The notes under the pieces were generated by a model. That model saw nothing but the letters and a program-made list of their open reading frames with translations, made no database searches and was not told the origin of the DNA. Both the position numbers and the translations under genes were made by a program. Positions 46,765-56,460 of a DNA stretch of 64,000 nucleotides are shown here, piece after piece (positions within the stretch are counted from its first letter, which is position 1; every line of letters starts with the position of its first letter). The DNA is from Megaustenia siamemsis (Eukaryota > Mollusca > Gastropoda > Stylommatophora > Ariophantidae), in the NCBI GenBank assembly GCA_032433765.1, contig JAVIAB010000101.1, forward strand, positions 64,947,640-65,011,639, read 5' to 3'.

Positions 46765-47444
46765 TTTCTAACTGGCCTGCCATATTTAACCCTCATGACA
46801 CATTCCTTCCATTTTCACTCTCACTCTATTATCCTGTTATCTGTTACCCTCTCTGATTCTTCTTTCTATTCCAACATACACACCCTTAACAACTGATATG
46901 AGATCTCGTATTTTGCCTTTCAATCAACGTGTGTTGTCTGTTACCATTAATTTACAATTTCATTCAACAATGTATTATCTGTCTCATCACTTCAACACTC
47001 ACTGTATATCTCAGCCATGTGTGTTATTTGGTATAATCCTATCAGTTCCTTATCCTACTCCCTCTTCCCTTCATTAATCAATTATCTCCCTATTCTATCT
47101 AAAACAAATTTCTAACACAAACAACTGAGATATTTTTATGTGAACTGTTACCCCTTCTTCTATACTCGTTCTAACACTCAATTAATTTTCACAATACTAT
47201 CAACAGTGCTTTCTCTCTGTAATTATTATTATAACTAGTTAATTTCGCATCCACGATGATCCTTAGAAAAGCACACAGTTTTACGATTTGTTGTCGCTGT
47301 TGTTCGTTGTATGTGACCCAGCGTTGATATTCGCACCAACGTATCAATATTTGAAGCCGTATTTAGCAGCACTTGCCCTTTTTTATCGCAGTTGTTTCGT
47401 ACTTCGCGTCGTGACCAGGTTGTCTAGTAGGTCACTGCCCCATA

Positions 47445-48468
47445 TGAAGCCGTCTTCTGTACCTTCTCTTTTAGAAGCACCAATTGAAGCCGTCTTCGTT
47501 ATGCCGTATTCTTTATTCAGCAAACGACATTTAAAAACCGACAATTTGAAGTAGTAATTTCTGTATCAGCCGATCCCTGTAGCAGAAGATAAGAAGAAGT
47601 CTTATTTTGATGAAGCGCTATACGATCATCTGTTTCCACATATTTCTTTGTATGATCATATATACATCATCGGATACTTGAACCACTACTGTACTTTAAG
47701 TACTTGATCCTTATAGCCTCTTCTCTTTTCACAACGGGCATGCTTAAGCTTGCGGCCCTTGTAACTACAATTGGCCTGGTGTGACTGTGTGGAACACCAG
47801 TGGTCAATCAATTGGCGTGTATGCCCTACGTACTTTTTTGGGACCCTGACCAATACAGTGTCCCGACCTTTTGGAAACTCAAAGGAACAACTGATTCACG
47901 GCCAAAACTCTCCTCCTGCGTTTCTGATAAAACCAGGAACCCGTTCAGTGTATGCGAATATCATTAGCGATATCACCAACCATGACAGTTACATCTCACA
48001 TGTCTTTTGACGATTTGTGGTTTCAATAATTAAACAAAAGGTCAACTAATTGTCTCATGTCACCCGACAAATATTAATTATTTTTTAATTTAAAGAACAC
48101 TTCCAATTATAATATTCACATCAGCACGTAACAACTCTCCAGCAGCTCGAGACGATCATTCAGGACTTGTTAACTCTGATTAACTGCAAAGGCTCTCCTT
48201 CCAAGAGCAATCCAACATCCTGACTCTCTTTCTCTGCCCACTTCTAACTGTGCTTTCTTCACCTTTCCTCCCCACTAACTAAACTGTCGTTTTTCTTACG
48301 TCACCCTGCTGTCTACCCCTCGTTCCATTTAGTGCACCGTTTCTCTTGCTTTCCTCTGAATCTCTTTTGCTCGCTGCGCAACTATATTTCATTCTGACTT
48401 CTGCAACTATTTGGTCCACTGTTATACTACACATCCTGCTCTATACTCCCTGCTACCTCCCTGCTTCA
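47445..48468 (-). repeat. Long terminal repeat, right (5') copy
   Basis: Same ends as the middle copy (TGAAGC...GCTTCA). It has a deletion of about 38 bp between two gtg triplets near 47950. The flank after 48468 (taataagg) has no matching 5-bp duplication on the left, which fits the truncation of the leftmost LTR. Confidence 0.82.
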
Positions 48469-49724
48469 TAATAAGGTTTTGTCCTTTACATATTGTTTCG
48501 ATGAAATCAATGTTCTTCTCTTTTGTTTGCGAGATCTGCAATGATTTACAAACATTTTGATCTATTAAATGTACATACCGTCAAGAATTTCAATGTTACT
48601 TCCTTGTTGGTATTGTGCTATATGTTTTTCAAAGCGTGTAATTGTTGTGCTACTATTTCTAATTTTCTCTTGATCTCCTTTTTACAATCGCATATGTTAT
48701 TTACTACCTATACCATATATTCATCGTTTTTTTACTATTTTATGTCTTAATTTGCTGACGGCGATTTTGGGTTGGCAGTTTTCTTTGTCAGTTGACAATA
48801 TCTTGTTTTGCTTTATATTTATATGAAATCTTTGCACTGCACTGTATTATTTAAATATGTCTTTTAGTCCCTTTGCACTCCTTAGTGAATGGCGGTCTGT
48901 TTTTTTTTTCAACCAGAATTACATGCAAGAGTTATACCTATTTCGCAATTCATATTTAAAGGAATATTTAAATGAATATTTAAATAAAATATTTCACATA
49001 TATAACAAATCTAATCTCGTTTAAAAAAAGAAACTGTTGGAGATCCATGTGTTTACATTTCAATTCCGTTCTTCAAACATGTTCAGATGATCTATTGATA
49101 TGTTGATACAATTAAAATGCTAATTTATTTACCAAACTGTAATTTATGTTATCAAGCCAATAAGTTAGGAAATAACAGAAAACGTGTCAAAGGTAAGTTA
49201 AGTGAACCAGTAAACTAGCGAGATAAATCAGTTGTAAAAACAATACAATACACAAGAATAAACATACAACTGTGATAATACGGTGGATGTATTTAAAGTT
49301 CATATATGTTTATCTTTCAGCATAGCAAATTGCAGGTGCTATCATCAATTCTGGTTGAAAGTAAGAAATACCAGTTCGGAATTCACTATATTCTACATTT
49401 ACTCAATTAGCAATACTAACGGCAGCTATTGATATCAACAGCTCAGATTCCATAAGCAATAAATTTGAACCTCATTAGTTTAAAAAAAGAGAGCTCAACA
49501 ACAATGGCATCTTTCTATTCATTTCCCAAGTTGACATAAATAGTTTGCATAAACCAAGATAACATCAAAGATCATCTTTTCTATCATCACCTGGCACTAA
49601 CAACATAATATGAAGTTTACTAAAAGGCAAATAATAAAAAGTGAGCTATGCCTGTTCTGTTTTCACGATGAAGTAGCCTTCTTCAGTTACAGCTGACAAG
49701 GATTTTACAGGAATTCTAGGGATT
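48469..49724. other. Unassigned AT-rich sequence
   Basis: No LINE, SINE or tandem repeat recognised. It forms the left flank of the complete family A element. Confidence 0.4.
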
Positions 49725-49736
49725 AACCCTATAAAT
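49725..49736. repeat. 12-bp target-site duplication (left), partner 53792-53803
   Basis: AACCCTATAAAT occurs exactly at both positions, bracketing the family A LINE. Confidence 0.9.
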
Positions 49737-49932
49737 CCTCATCAAGGCCAGCTCCTTGTCGTGGGGATGGGGCTTAACAGTCACCAGGGACTGAAAACTA
49801 AGACTGGCCAGGCCTTCCTACAACCGAGCAAGACCACAGTCTGCTCTAGCAAGTTCAAGTGCTGAAGTCGGAGGCAACCAGCCAAAAGGCGCACAACAAT
49901 CAGGATGCCACGCACTCAACGCATATGGAAGT

Positions 49933-51174
49933 ATGTCTATAACCGCAAATCGATATGGCACTCGCCCTGTGATGGGCACTCAGGCAGGTGCAGCGCCGGG
50001 CCCTCAGCCTCGAAAGGGCCCAACCTCTATTACTGGATGTCCTTCTCAACCGCCCTGTGGAGTCAGGGGGCGAGAGAATAGAGCTACTGGCCAATCCAAA
50101 ATAAGACCACTAAAAATAATGCACTGGAATGCTGAAGGCATCAACAGCAAAAGAGATGGGTACAGTAAAAAGATAGAATTAGAAAATATCCTGCATGAAG
50201 AACAAATAAGCATATGCTGTTTGCAGGAAACCCATCTAAACAACGACATAGCCTTGAAGATTAGGGGATACCAGTGCTACCGATCTGACAGAATAAATAG
50301 ACAAAAGGGTGGAATACTGACTCTTGTAAGGAACAACATTAATGCATGTCAGATTGAAGTGTATATGGATGGGGCGGAATATCAAATACTGCACCTCAGG
50401 ACAGGAAATACAGACTTCCATCTACTTAACTACTACTGTCCGAGTGACCGCCCACTAGCACTAGACACAATTACATTAAAAGAAAGAATAATTGTATGTG
50501 GAGACTTTAACAGCCACTCACAGAGCTGGGGCTATGAACATATGGACAAGAGAGGTGAAGAGCTTGAAAATTGGCAGGATGACAATGGGCTTATACTATT
50601 AAACCAGGCAACAGATCCACCAACATTCTACTCCAGATCATGGCATACCACATCTACACCAGACCTTGCTTTCCATTCACCAGACCTGGATTGGAATATC
50701 ACACGAATTGTTGGGAAACAACTTGGAGGCAGCGACCACCGACCAGTCTTTTTAGTGGTGCAAAATGAGGCCATCAGGGAGAGCAGCACTCTCTCCAGAT
50801 GGAATTACCAAAAGGGAGACTGGAAAATGTATCAACACTACACCAGTGTACTGACTAAAGATATAAATACAGATAGAGACATCAACAAAATAGTTGATGA
50901 ATACAGTAGACTAATAATACAAGCTGCCAGTGAAACAATACCTAGAGGGGCACGGAAACACTACAAACCATACTGGAGTAGTGAACTAGAGGAACTGCAC
51001 AATGACATGGAAACATCTCGAAAGCAAGCAGAAAATAACCCTTGCCAAGAACACCACAACAACTACCAGCATGCTAAAGCCAAATTTCAACGGGCTAAAC
51101 TACAAGCCAGACGGAGAAGCTGGAAAGAGAAAACAGAGTCCTTGAATCTTGAACGAGACACAAGAAAAGTGTGA
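49933..51174 (+). CDS. APE-type endonuclease part of family A polyprotein
   Basis: 413 codons from the first in-frame ATG; the frame is open upstream to 49795 but has no other ATG. It makes the target-site nick that primes reverse transcription. Motifs by residue: MHWNAEG with Asn66; CLQET with Glu99; NYYCP (167-170); GDFNSH with Asp191 and Asn193; PDLAF with Asp244; GGSDHRP with Ser267, Asp268 and His269. This is the full APE catalytic set. Residues 300-413 are a charged helical linker rich in Arg and Lys (FQRAKLQARRRSW). The frame stops at TGA 51172-51174, exactly where relatives continue into the RT domain with a conserved Trp-Lys-Leu. The stop is best explained by loss of a single base at that Trp codon. 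Its N-terminus is Pro/Gly-rich and unassigned. Confidence 0.88.
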   Translation: MSITANRYGTRPVMGTQAGAAPGPQPRKGPTSITGCPSQPPCGVRGRENRATGQSKIRPLKIMHWNAEGINSKRDGYSKKIELENILHEEQISICCLQETHLNNDIALKIRGYQCYRSDRINRQKGGILTLVRNNINACQIEVYMDGAEYQILHLRTGNTDFHLLNYYCPSDRPLALDTITLKERIIVCGDFNSHSQSWGYEHMDKRGEELENWQDDNGLILLNQATDPPTFYSRSWHTTSTPDLAFHSPDLDWNITRIVGKQLGGSDHRPVFLVVQNEAIRESSTLSRWNYQKGDWKMYQHYTSVLTKDINTDRDINKIVDEYSRLIIQAASETIPRGARKHYKPYWSSELEELHNDMETSRKQAENNPCQEHHNNYQHAKAKFQRAKLQARRRSWKEKTESLNLERDTRKV

Positions 51175-53756
51175 AGCTTGTAAAACAGCTGAATGATGAG
51201 GGTACAGAAAGGAACACCAAAATTACACTGAAGAAGGATGGAAACATTCTAACAGGTAAACATACAGCAAATTACTTTGCAGACTCCTTTGCAAATGACA
51301 ATAATATTGAAATTAGCCTAGAAAAACGACAAGAGACCCGTCTAAAACAACAAAATGCAAGACAAGAAGAGACCACACATGAAGTCATGGAAACACCCAT
51401 TACACAAAGAGAGCTAGAGCTGGCAATATCCAAATTAAAAATGAAAAAGTCACCAGGCAATGATGGAGTGTCCAATGAAATGATTAAGAACTTGGGAACT
51501 GCAGCTAAAGCAAAACTACTGCAGATCTACAACATTTGCTGGATCACAGGTAGAGTGCCACAGGCATGGAGAGAAGCAATTATGATACCATTACTAAAGC
51601 CAGGAAAAGATAGTTCAATGACATCCAGCTATAGACCAATCAGCCTTACAAGCTGTTTGTGTAAAACAATGGAACGTATAATCAATCTCAGACTGCAGTG
51701 GTACCTGGAAAGTGAAAATCTCCTTGTCCCACAACAAGCAGGCTTTAGACAGTGTTACTCTACCGAAGATCAAGCAACCTATCTTTCCCAGGAAATTGAA
51801 GATGCGTTTCAAGAAAAGAAACTGGTACTAGCAGCATGGATAGACCTAAAGAAAGCATTTGATAAGGTATGGAAGGAAGAGCTTCTGAAGAAACTGAGAA
51901 ATTATGGAGTAAATGGCAGGATGTACAAATGGGTCAAAGCATACCTGCATAACAGGAGAGCCAGAGTGCAACTGGATGGTCTTAAGAGTAAGAAGGTCTT
52001 ATTGCGCCAGGGCGTTCCACAAGGAGGGGTACTATCTCCAACACTTTTTCTGATCTACATCAATGACCTAGTTACTGAACTACCACATGGCATCAAAGTG
52101 GCAATGTATGCAGATGACTTGGTAATGTGGTGCACAGAGGAGTATGCAACAGTGGCCTCCAAATTGCTACAAAGAGCTATGAATGCACTGAATTCATGGA
52201 CAAATAGATGGTGTATCAGCATCAATACAGACAAATGCAGTACTACACTTTTCACACTCTCCCCAAAACAAAAAGCAGGAGCCATCTACATAAACAATGA
52301 GCCTGTGAAAGAAGACATACAAGCTACATATCTCGGAGTTACATTTGATAACAAACTATCTTGGAAACAGCAGATAAATAAGGCAACCCAAAAAGCAAGG
52401 AGAAAATTGGCTATTCTAAGAAAGTTGTGTGGAACCACATGGGGTGCGAGTGGGAAAATACTCAGTAAAGTTTACCAACAGAGTATACGCCCATATTTAG
52501 AATATGGATCATCCGCATGGTGCTCAGCATCAAACACCACATTGCAAGAACTGGATAAAGTACAAAACCAGGCACTTAGGGTCATCACAGGAGCAATGAA
52601 ATCAACACCAATATTGGAGATGGAGAAATTGTGGAGGATACCAGCACTGAGAGAACGGAGAGACACAAAGGTGCTGATACAGGCAGAAAAATTTGTATGC
52701 ATGCCGAGACATCCAATGAAGGACAGATTCCAAAATCTTGCATTGGGACGACTTAAGAGAAGCAGCTTTATCCACCAAGCCAAGCGTATTAGTAGACAAA
52801 CACCAGACATGCCAAGAGTTGTTAAACCCCTTCTGCCCATACCAGAACAGACTCCCTGGACAGATGAATCAGGATTATCAGTTCAAATACGGACAGAAGT
52901 GAAAGGAATAGTTGACAAAGAGGAACAAAATAGTCTACAGCGAAAAACAATAGCTCTCAGTTTCCTGGATGAAGAATACCCACAAGACCTATGGATTCGT
53001 GTGTACACAGATGGATCAGCACAGAATGCAGTAAAGAATGGGGGAGCAGGTGCATATATAGAGTACCCAAATAACACTAGGGATATGGATAAAATAGCAA
53101 CAGGGAAATATTGTCACAATTATGATGCAGAAATACAAGCAATAAAGTTGGCAATAGAAAAACTGCTGAACAGTAATCTTAGCCCACAGCCTGTAGTGTT
53201 TTTGACAGATGCAAGATCAGTACTCCAGGCACTACAATCCAGAAAATTACCACATCTGCAGACCTTATTGACTGAACTCTGCAAGCACCACAGGGTTGCC
53301 TTGCAGTGGATCCCGTCTCACTGTGGAATACCAGGAAATGAGAAAGCAGATCAGTTGGCAAAGGAAGGTTCAACAGGCACACAACTAGATACACCAGTTA
53401 CATACCATCATAAGAAACAGATAATCAAATCAATCAGAGGACCACAAGCCCCAAATCAGGATGCCTTTCATAATATGAATAGATATGAACAAGTTATCAT
53501 TATACGCCTAAGAACAGGACACAATCGACTCCATAGTCACATGTATACAAAATTCAAGATCGGCACATCAACTACTTGTACATGTGGACAGGCACCCCAG
53601 ACTGCTGAACACATACTTCAAGACTGCACTGAATATAGTAGACTGAGGAAAATCCATTGGCCCATAGATAAAACACTACAGACAAAACTGTATGGGCCAC
53701 TGCAAGAATTACAAAAGACAGTAAAATTTATACAGGAAACGACATTGCAGATATAG
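51171..53756 (+). CDS. Reverse transcriptase - RNase H part of family A polyprotein
   Basis: An open frame from 51153 to the stop before 53757, in the -1 phase to the endonuclease. No ATG lies near its start; a GTG at 51171 is unlikely to be a real start in an animal. Numbered from 51171 (861 residues): linker 1-75; RT start KKSPGNDGVSNEM (92-104); SYRPISL (153-159); palm WIDLKKAFDKV with Asp225; RQGVPQGGVLSPTLF (279-293); YADD 313-316; thumb with YLGVTFDNKLSW (387-398). RNase H follows with Asp614 (VYTDGS), Glu654 (YDAEIQA), Asp680 (FLTDARS), then His717 and Asp727 in WIPSHCGIPGNEKAD. The tail has RLRTGHNRLHSHMYTKFKIG and CTCGQAPQTAEHILQDC (Cys803, Cys805, His814, Cys819). No stops interrupt it. 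Confidence 0.9.
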   Translation: MKLVKQLNDEGTERNTKITLKKDGNILTGKHTANYFADSFANDNNIEISLEKRQETRLKQQNARQEETTHEVMETPITQRELELAISKLKMKKSPGNDGVSNEMIKNLGTAAKAKLLQIYNICWITGRVPQAWREAIMIPLLKPGKDSSMTSSYRPISLTSCLCKTMERIINLRLQWYLESENLLVPQQAGFRQCYSTEDQATYLSQEIEDAFQEKKLVLAAWIDLKKAFDKVWKEELLKKLRNYGVNGRMYKWVKAYLHNRRARVQLDGLKSKKVLLRQGVPQGGVLSPTLFLIYINDLVTELPHGIKVAMYADDLVMWCTEEYATVASKLLQRAMNALNSWTNRWCISINTDKCSTTLFTLSPKQKAGAIYINNEPVKEDIQATYLGVTFDNKLSWKQQINKATQKARRKLAILRKLCGTTWGASGKILSKVYQQSIRPYLEYGSSAWCSASNTTLQELDKVQNQALRVITGAMKSTPILEMEKLWRIPALRERRDTKVLIQAEKFVCMPRHPMKDRFQNLALGRLKRSSFIHQAKRISRQTPDMPRVVKPLLPIPEQTPWTDESGLSVQIRTEVKGIVDKEEQNSLQRKTIALSFLDEEYPQDLWIRVYTDGSAQNAVKNGGAGAYIEYPNNTRDMDKIATGKYCHNYDAEIQAIKLAIEKLLNSNLSPQPVVFLTDARSVLQALQSRKLPHLQTLLTELCKHHRVALQWIPSHCGIPGNEKADQLAKEGSTGTQLDTPVTYHHKKQIIKSIRGPQAPNQDAFHNMNRYEQVIIIRLRTGHNRLHSHMYTKFKIGTSTTCTCGQAPQTAEHILQDCTEYSRLRKIHWPIDKTLQTKLYGPLQELQKTVKFIQETTLQI

Positions 53757-53814
53757 ACAATACTTCAGGCGAACGAAAGATAGATAGATAGAACCCTATA
53801 AATGTTAGTTTTTC

Positions 53815-54075
53815 TTTTCTTTCGACGTGTCTTCTCTTTTTTATGGATCTGTCTGCTTGCTTGCTTGAGTTGAGGCTTTATAGTGTGTTTCTAGAGTTGC
53901 GATCTACGGTTATGTCTTTCCAGGCTGCAGGGTTTAAGTTCCGAGGCTTGATGTCACGCTTACACGTCTACAAATCGGAGTTTTGGGCGTCCCCTAAACC
54001 ATTTATCGTTTTCTAGTTGTCCACAAAGCATTTCTTTTTATATATGACCATCATCCATACGGTGTAAGTATGGCA
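53815..54075 (-). pseudogene. Family I LINE, C-terminal 3' fragment
   Basis: The plus strand carries the same order of blocks as 2780-3060 (ggatctgtctgcttgcttg; gttgcgatctacgg; ggctgcagggttta; catacggtg). On the minus strand this is the MxDGRI tail region of family I, with stops. It lies just right of the family A insertion. Confidence 0.7.
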
Positions 54076-54546
54076 GTACAAGAAATTATCATAAATAATA
54101 TAATACAAATGAAAGTCATAACTGTATCAAATAAAATAACGGAAAGTGCAGTAACAAGATATAGACAAATAAATGTAGTATTGTGGCGATCTTAAATTCT
54201 TAATAAAAGACATATTATTCAATGAAGGAAAACTAGCAGGCACGGATCGACAACTGATACAAATGCAAATTGATTGTATTATATTTGTCTGTTCAGATTT
54301 CCAGAACAGACATGTAACATTAAAGACAGTGATACCACTTTATAACGAAGTCTTCCTGCTATTGTTATGAAACCATTATCGAACTTTAAGAATAAGTTTT
54401 ACAGAAAAGCAAATCATTACAAGAGATATGACACACATAAAAATAATATTGGATATGACAGGCAACAACACAATTAATTATTGTGATGTAAGAAAATAAA
54501 CAAGTGTTGAATTCATGTCGGTGATGGATTGTATAAGGAAACAGTC
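54076..54546. other. Unassigned sequence
   Basis: AT-rich, nothing recognised. Confidence 0.4.
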
Positions 54547-54557
54547 GATTAGATAAA
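54547..54557. repeat. 11-bp target-site duplication (left), partner 54745-54755
   Basis: GATTAGATAAA flanks the SINE on both sides exactly. Confidence 0.85.
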
Positions 54558-54744
54558 GGTAAAGTACGAGTCTTGAACCGGCGTCTTAACACGCAAGTTT
54601 CCACCCAAAAGTGCCCATTGCTGCCAACGGCTGTATCAACCGGGGGGGGGGGGGGTATTTTTTTCAGCCACGAGTACAACTCGCACTGCTCCCAGCGGGA
54701 ATCGAACACCGGTTGTCCGAACGTCCGTAGTCCAGTCGGGAGTG
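54558..54744 (-). mobile_element. tRNA-derived SINE, 187 bp, minus strand
   Basis: Read on the minus strand it begins ccactcccgactggactacg (A-box-like region) and then ccggtgttcgattcccgctg with a canonical B box GTTCGATTCC at tRNA spacing. The body includes a homopolymer of about 14 C residues (G on the plus strand, 54642-54655) and a distinctive ttgggtggaaacttgcgtg segment. The exact 11-bp flanking duplication shows insertion by target-primed retroposition. There is no obvious poly(A) or simple-repeat tail. The LINE partner is not apparent. Confidence 0.82.
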
Positions 54745-54755
54745 GATTAGATAAA

Positions 54756-55135
54756 CTGAACATGTGTTACATCTCTAGACATCATGCTGCGATCTGAGGA
54801 CCAAATAATAAAATACGAGAAAATAGAACTTGATGTTGAATTTTCTAGCTAATGAAATATTAAACGCAATAATTGACACTCAATGAAACATAACACAAAG
54901 CACTGAAAAATACTCGATGTTCTATCAGTAAGCAAGACAACTATGACAAACAAAAGTCAGAGAAAAGTCTAACATAATACATATCCAAGAAATGTGTTTT
55001 CTAATTTACAATTGTACATTTATAACTCAAGATTTTAAAAATTGCGATGGAGGTAAGTAAAATAGAACAGAACATGTTGACGTAATTACATTGTTTTAAA
55101 CTAATTTTTGTTTTAACCACGAACTGCGCAATTGG
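54756..55135. other. Unassigned sequence
   Basis: No feature recognised. Confidence 0.4.
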
Positions 55136-55137
55136 TA

Positions 55138-55472
55138 TTGAGTTTTTGAGTTGTTAGCGGGTGATCATCATTGCACTCCGAACATGTCCACAGATGTTCA
55201 GATCCATCTTCCCAGCAAGTCCCGCAGTGCCCAGCGACTGAAGACTCCGGTTCTGTGTTGGTTAATTAGTCTACTTACTCGCCCACTAAGTTTCTCGTTT
55301 CTGGCTGTGCCTATCTTAACTCCCATAATCTCTCTCTTTATCCGAAGGAGTGACGTGGACTCATAGTTGTCGAAATCCTGAGTCCTTCCTGGAGGGCAAG
55401 TGGTGTTGACCGCCCGATCCATTTGTTGACCGCTCTCAACAATATCGCAGCTAGCCAGCCTGCAATAATTGG
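55138..55472 (-). pseudogene. Family C LINE, C-terminus
   Basis: Minus strand: MDRAVNTTCPPGRTQDFD, KREIMGVKIGTARNEKLSGR, VSRLINQHRTGVFSRWALRD, then LLGRWI and, after a frameshift, the final CSE-like block, ending in a (caaaaactcaa)-type tail at 55138-55160. It corresponds to 34270-34560. It is 5'-truncated within RNase H. Confidence 0.82.
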
Positions 55473-56035
55473 TATATAGATATTGGACAAAACTGCAGAC
55501 TGCATTTGGCTCATAACCCGATCTGATGTTCTATTTACAAAGTATTTTTGTTGCGTGGATACAACTGAAAGCTATCAGGGGTTGCTTGCATCCATTGTTA
55601 TTCTAAAAGACGATCCTCCTTCCACGGCTAGCGTGTCTCAAACCCCAGGGAGGACGTTGTTGATACCACTGCTCGTCGGTGGTTACTCTGACGATCTCAT
55701 TTAAAACAATTGTATCGAATAATGTTGCGGCATGTTGTCGTTATTGAAACTTATGTAAACAAATATCTGCTAGTATCTTAGTGTGCGAATTTTCCCTTGG
55801 CACTTAAAATGCCCCTCTATATTTGGAGATCACTTCATAACTGAAGTCTTTGTAGAAACAATTGATAATTGTTTAGTCTTGTTCACATATGAAATTCCCC
55901 TACAGAAAAGACAATATGCTGCCTTGCTGGAAGATCGGGGACAATCACAGGCTAAGGAAAGCAAACCTGAATAAAATGATGGCTGAAATCGGATGCACTG
56001 GGCCAGAACACAGTGCAACGTTTTAACAGGCATTC
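55473..56035. other. Unassigned sequence with two plus-strand frames
   Basis: Frames 55483-55704 and 55783-55974 have no family I recognise. A phrase GRTLLIPLLVGGYSDDLI hints at a coding origin but is too short to assign. Confidence 0.3.
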
Positions 56036-56192
56036 AATCAGAGTGGATCAAACAGACTCTAATTATGATGTTCTGTATGTGGGATCGATCAATTCACTTA
56101 AACAGGCAGCTGTCTTCATGTGAGAGTCTGGAATCCTACTCTGATTGAGTCCTGATCGCAGACAGAGAGAGAGAGAGAGAGAGAAAGAGATG
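56036..56192 (+). mobile_element. Family A2 LINE 3' end with (GA)n tail
   Basis: The segment catgtgagagtctggaatcc then tactctgattgagtcctgat and cgcag repeats the end of the A2 copy at 6685-6720, followed by (ag)n. This fixes the A2 3' terminus as ...tcctgatcgcag plus a GA-rich tail. Confidence 0.75.
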
Positions 56193-56290
56193 AAATATAA
56201 CAAAAACATTGTTAAGATGTCTTACGCTTACTCATTCCATAACTCGGGAATCGTTGGGACATCACTGACAATTTTCACCCAACCGTCCAC

Positions 56291-56293
<3 letters not shown>

Positions 56294-56363
<70 letters not shown>
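56294..56363. repeat. (TA)n microsatellite
   Basis: About 35 TA units. Confidence 0.95.
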
Positions 56364-56364
<1 letters not shown>

Positions 56365-56460
56365 GAAGTCATTCTTCAGTATCTTACGAGGTCGAGGCCT
56401 GCCCACTCGTTGATATTATATTGTTATTTCTTTCTCTGTCTACCCGCATATCACAGTTGT

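Larger units (their letters stand above)
49737..53791 (+). mobile_element. Complete family A LINE (APE endonuclease - RT - RNase H), 4055 bp
   Basis: This is a full non-LTR retrotransposon between perfect 12-bp duplications. It starts with a 5' UTR of about 200 bp (from cctcatcaaggccagctcct), followed by an endonuclease frame and an RT-RNase H frame in the -1 phase. A 3' UTR of about 35 bp ends in a (GATA)n tail. There is no separate gag-like ORF. The domain order APE-RT-RNase H and the C-terminal C-x-C...H...C tail place it in the I-like, RNase H-bearing group that includes the snail Nimbus element (family knowledge; clade not tested). All catalytic residues I can check are present. Related pieces in the window are at 20484-20592, 22085-23415 and, more distantly, 6685-9165. 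Confidence 0.93.

Noticed and set aside
41637..48473. Target-site duplication for the LTR array
   Set aside because: The bases outside the outer LTRs (ccatt-type left, taata right) do not match; the left LTR is truncated, so none can be claimed.
50046..50421. Minus-strand frames inside the endonuclease region
   Set aside because: Shadows of the plus-strand LINE coding sequence.
51171..51173. GTG as the start of a separate RT gene
   Set aside because: GTG starts are not expected in an animal. The frame is open upstream to 51153, and comparison with relatives points to one original polyprotein.
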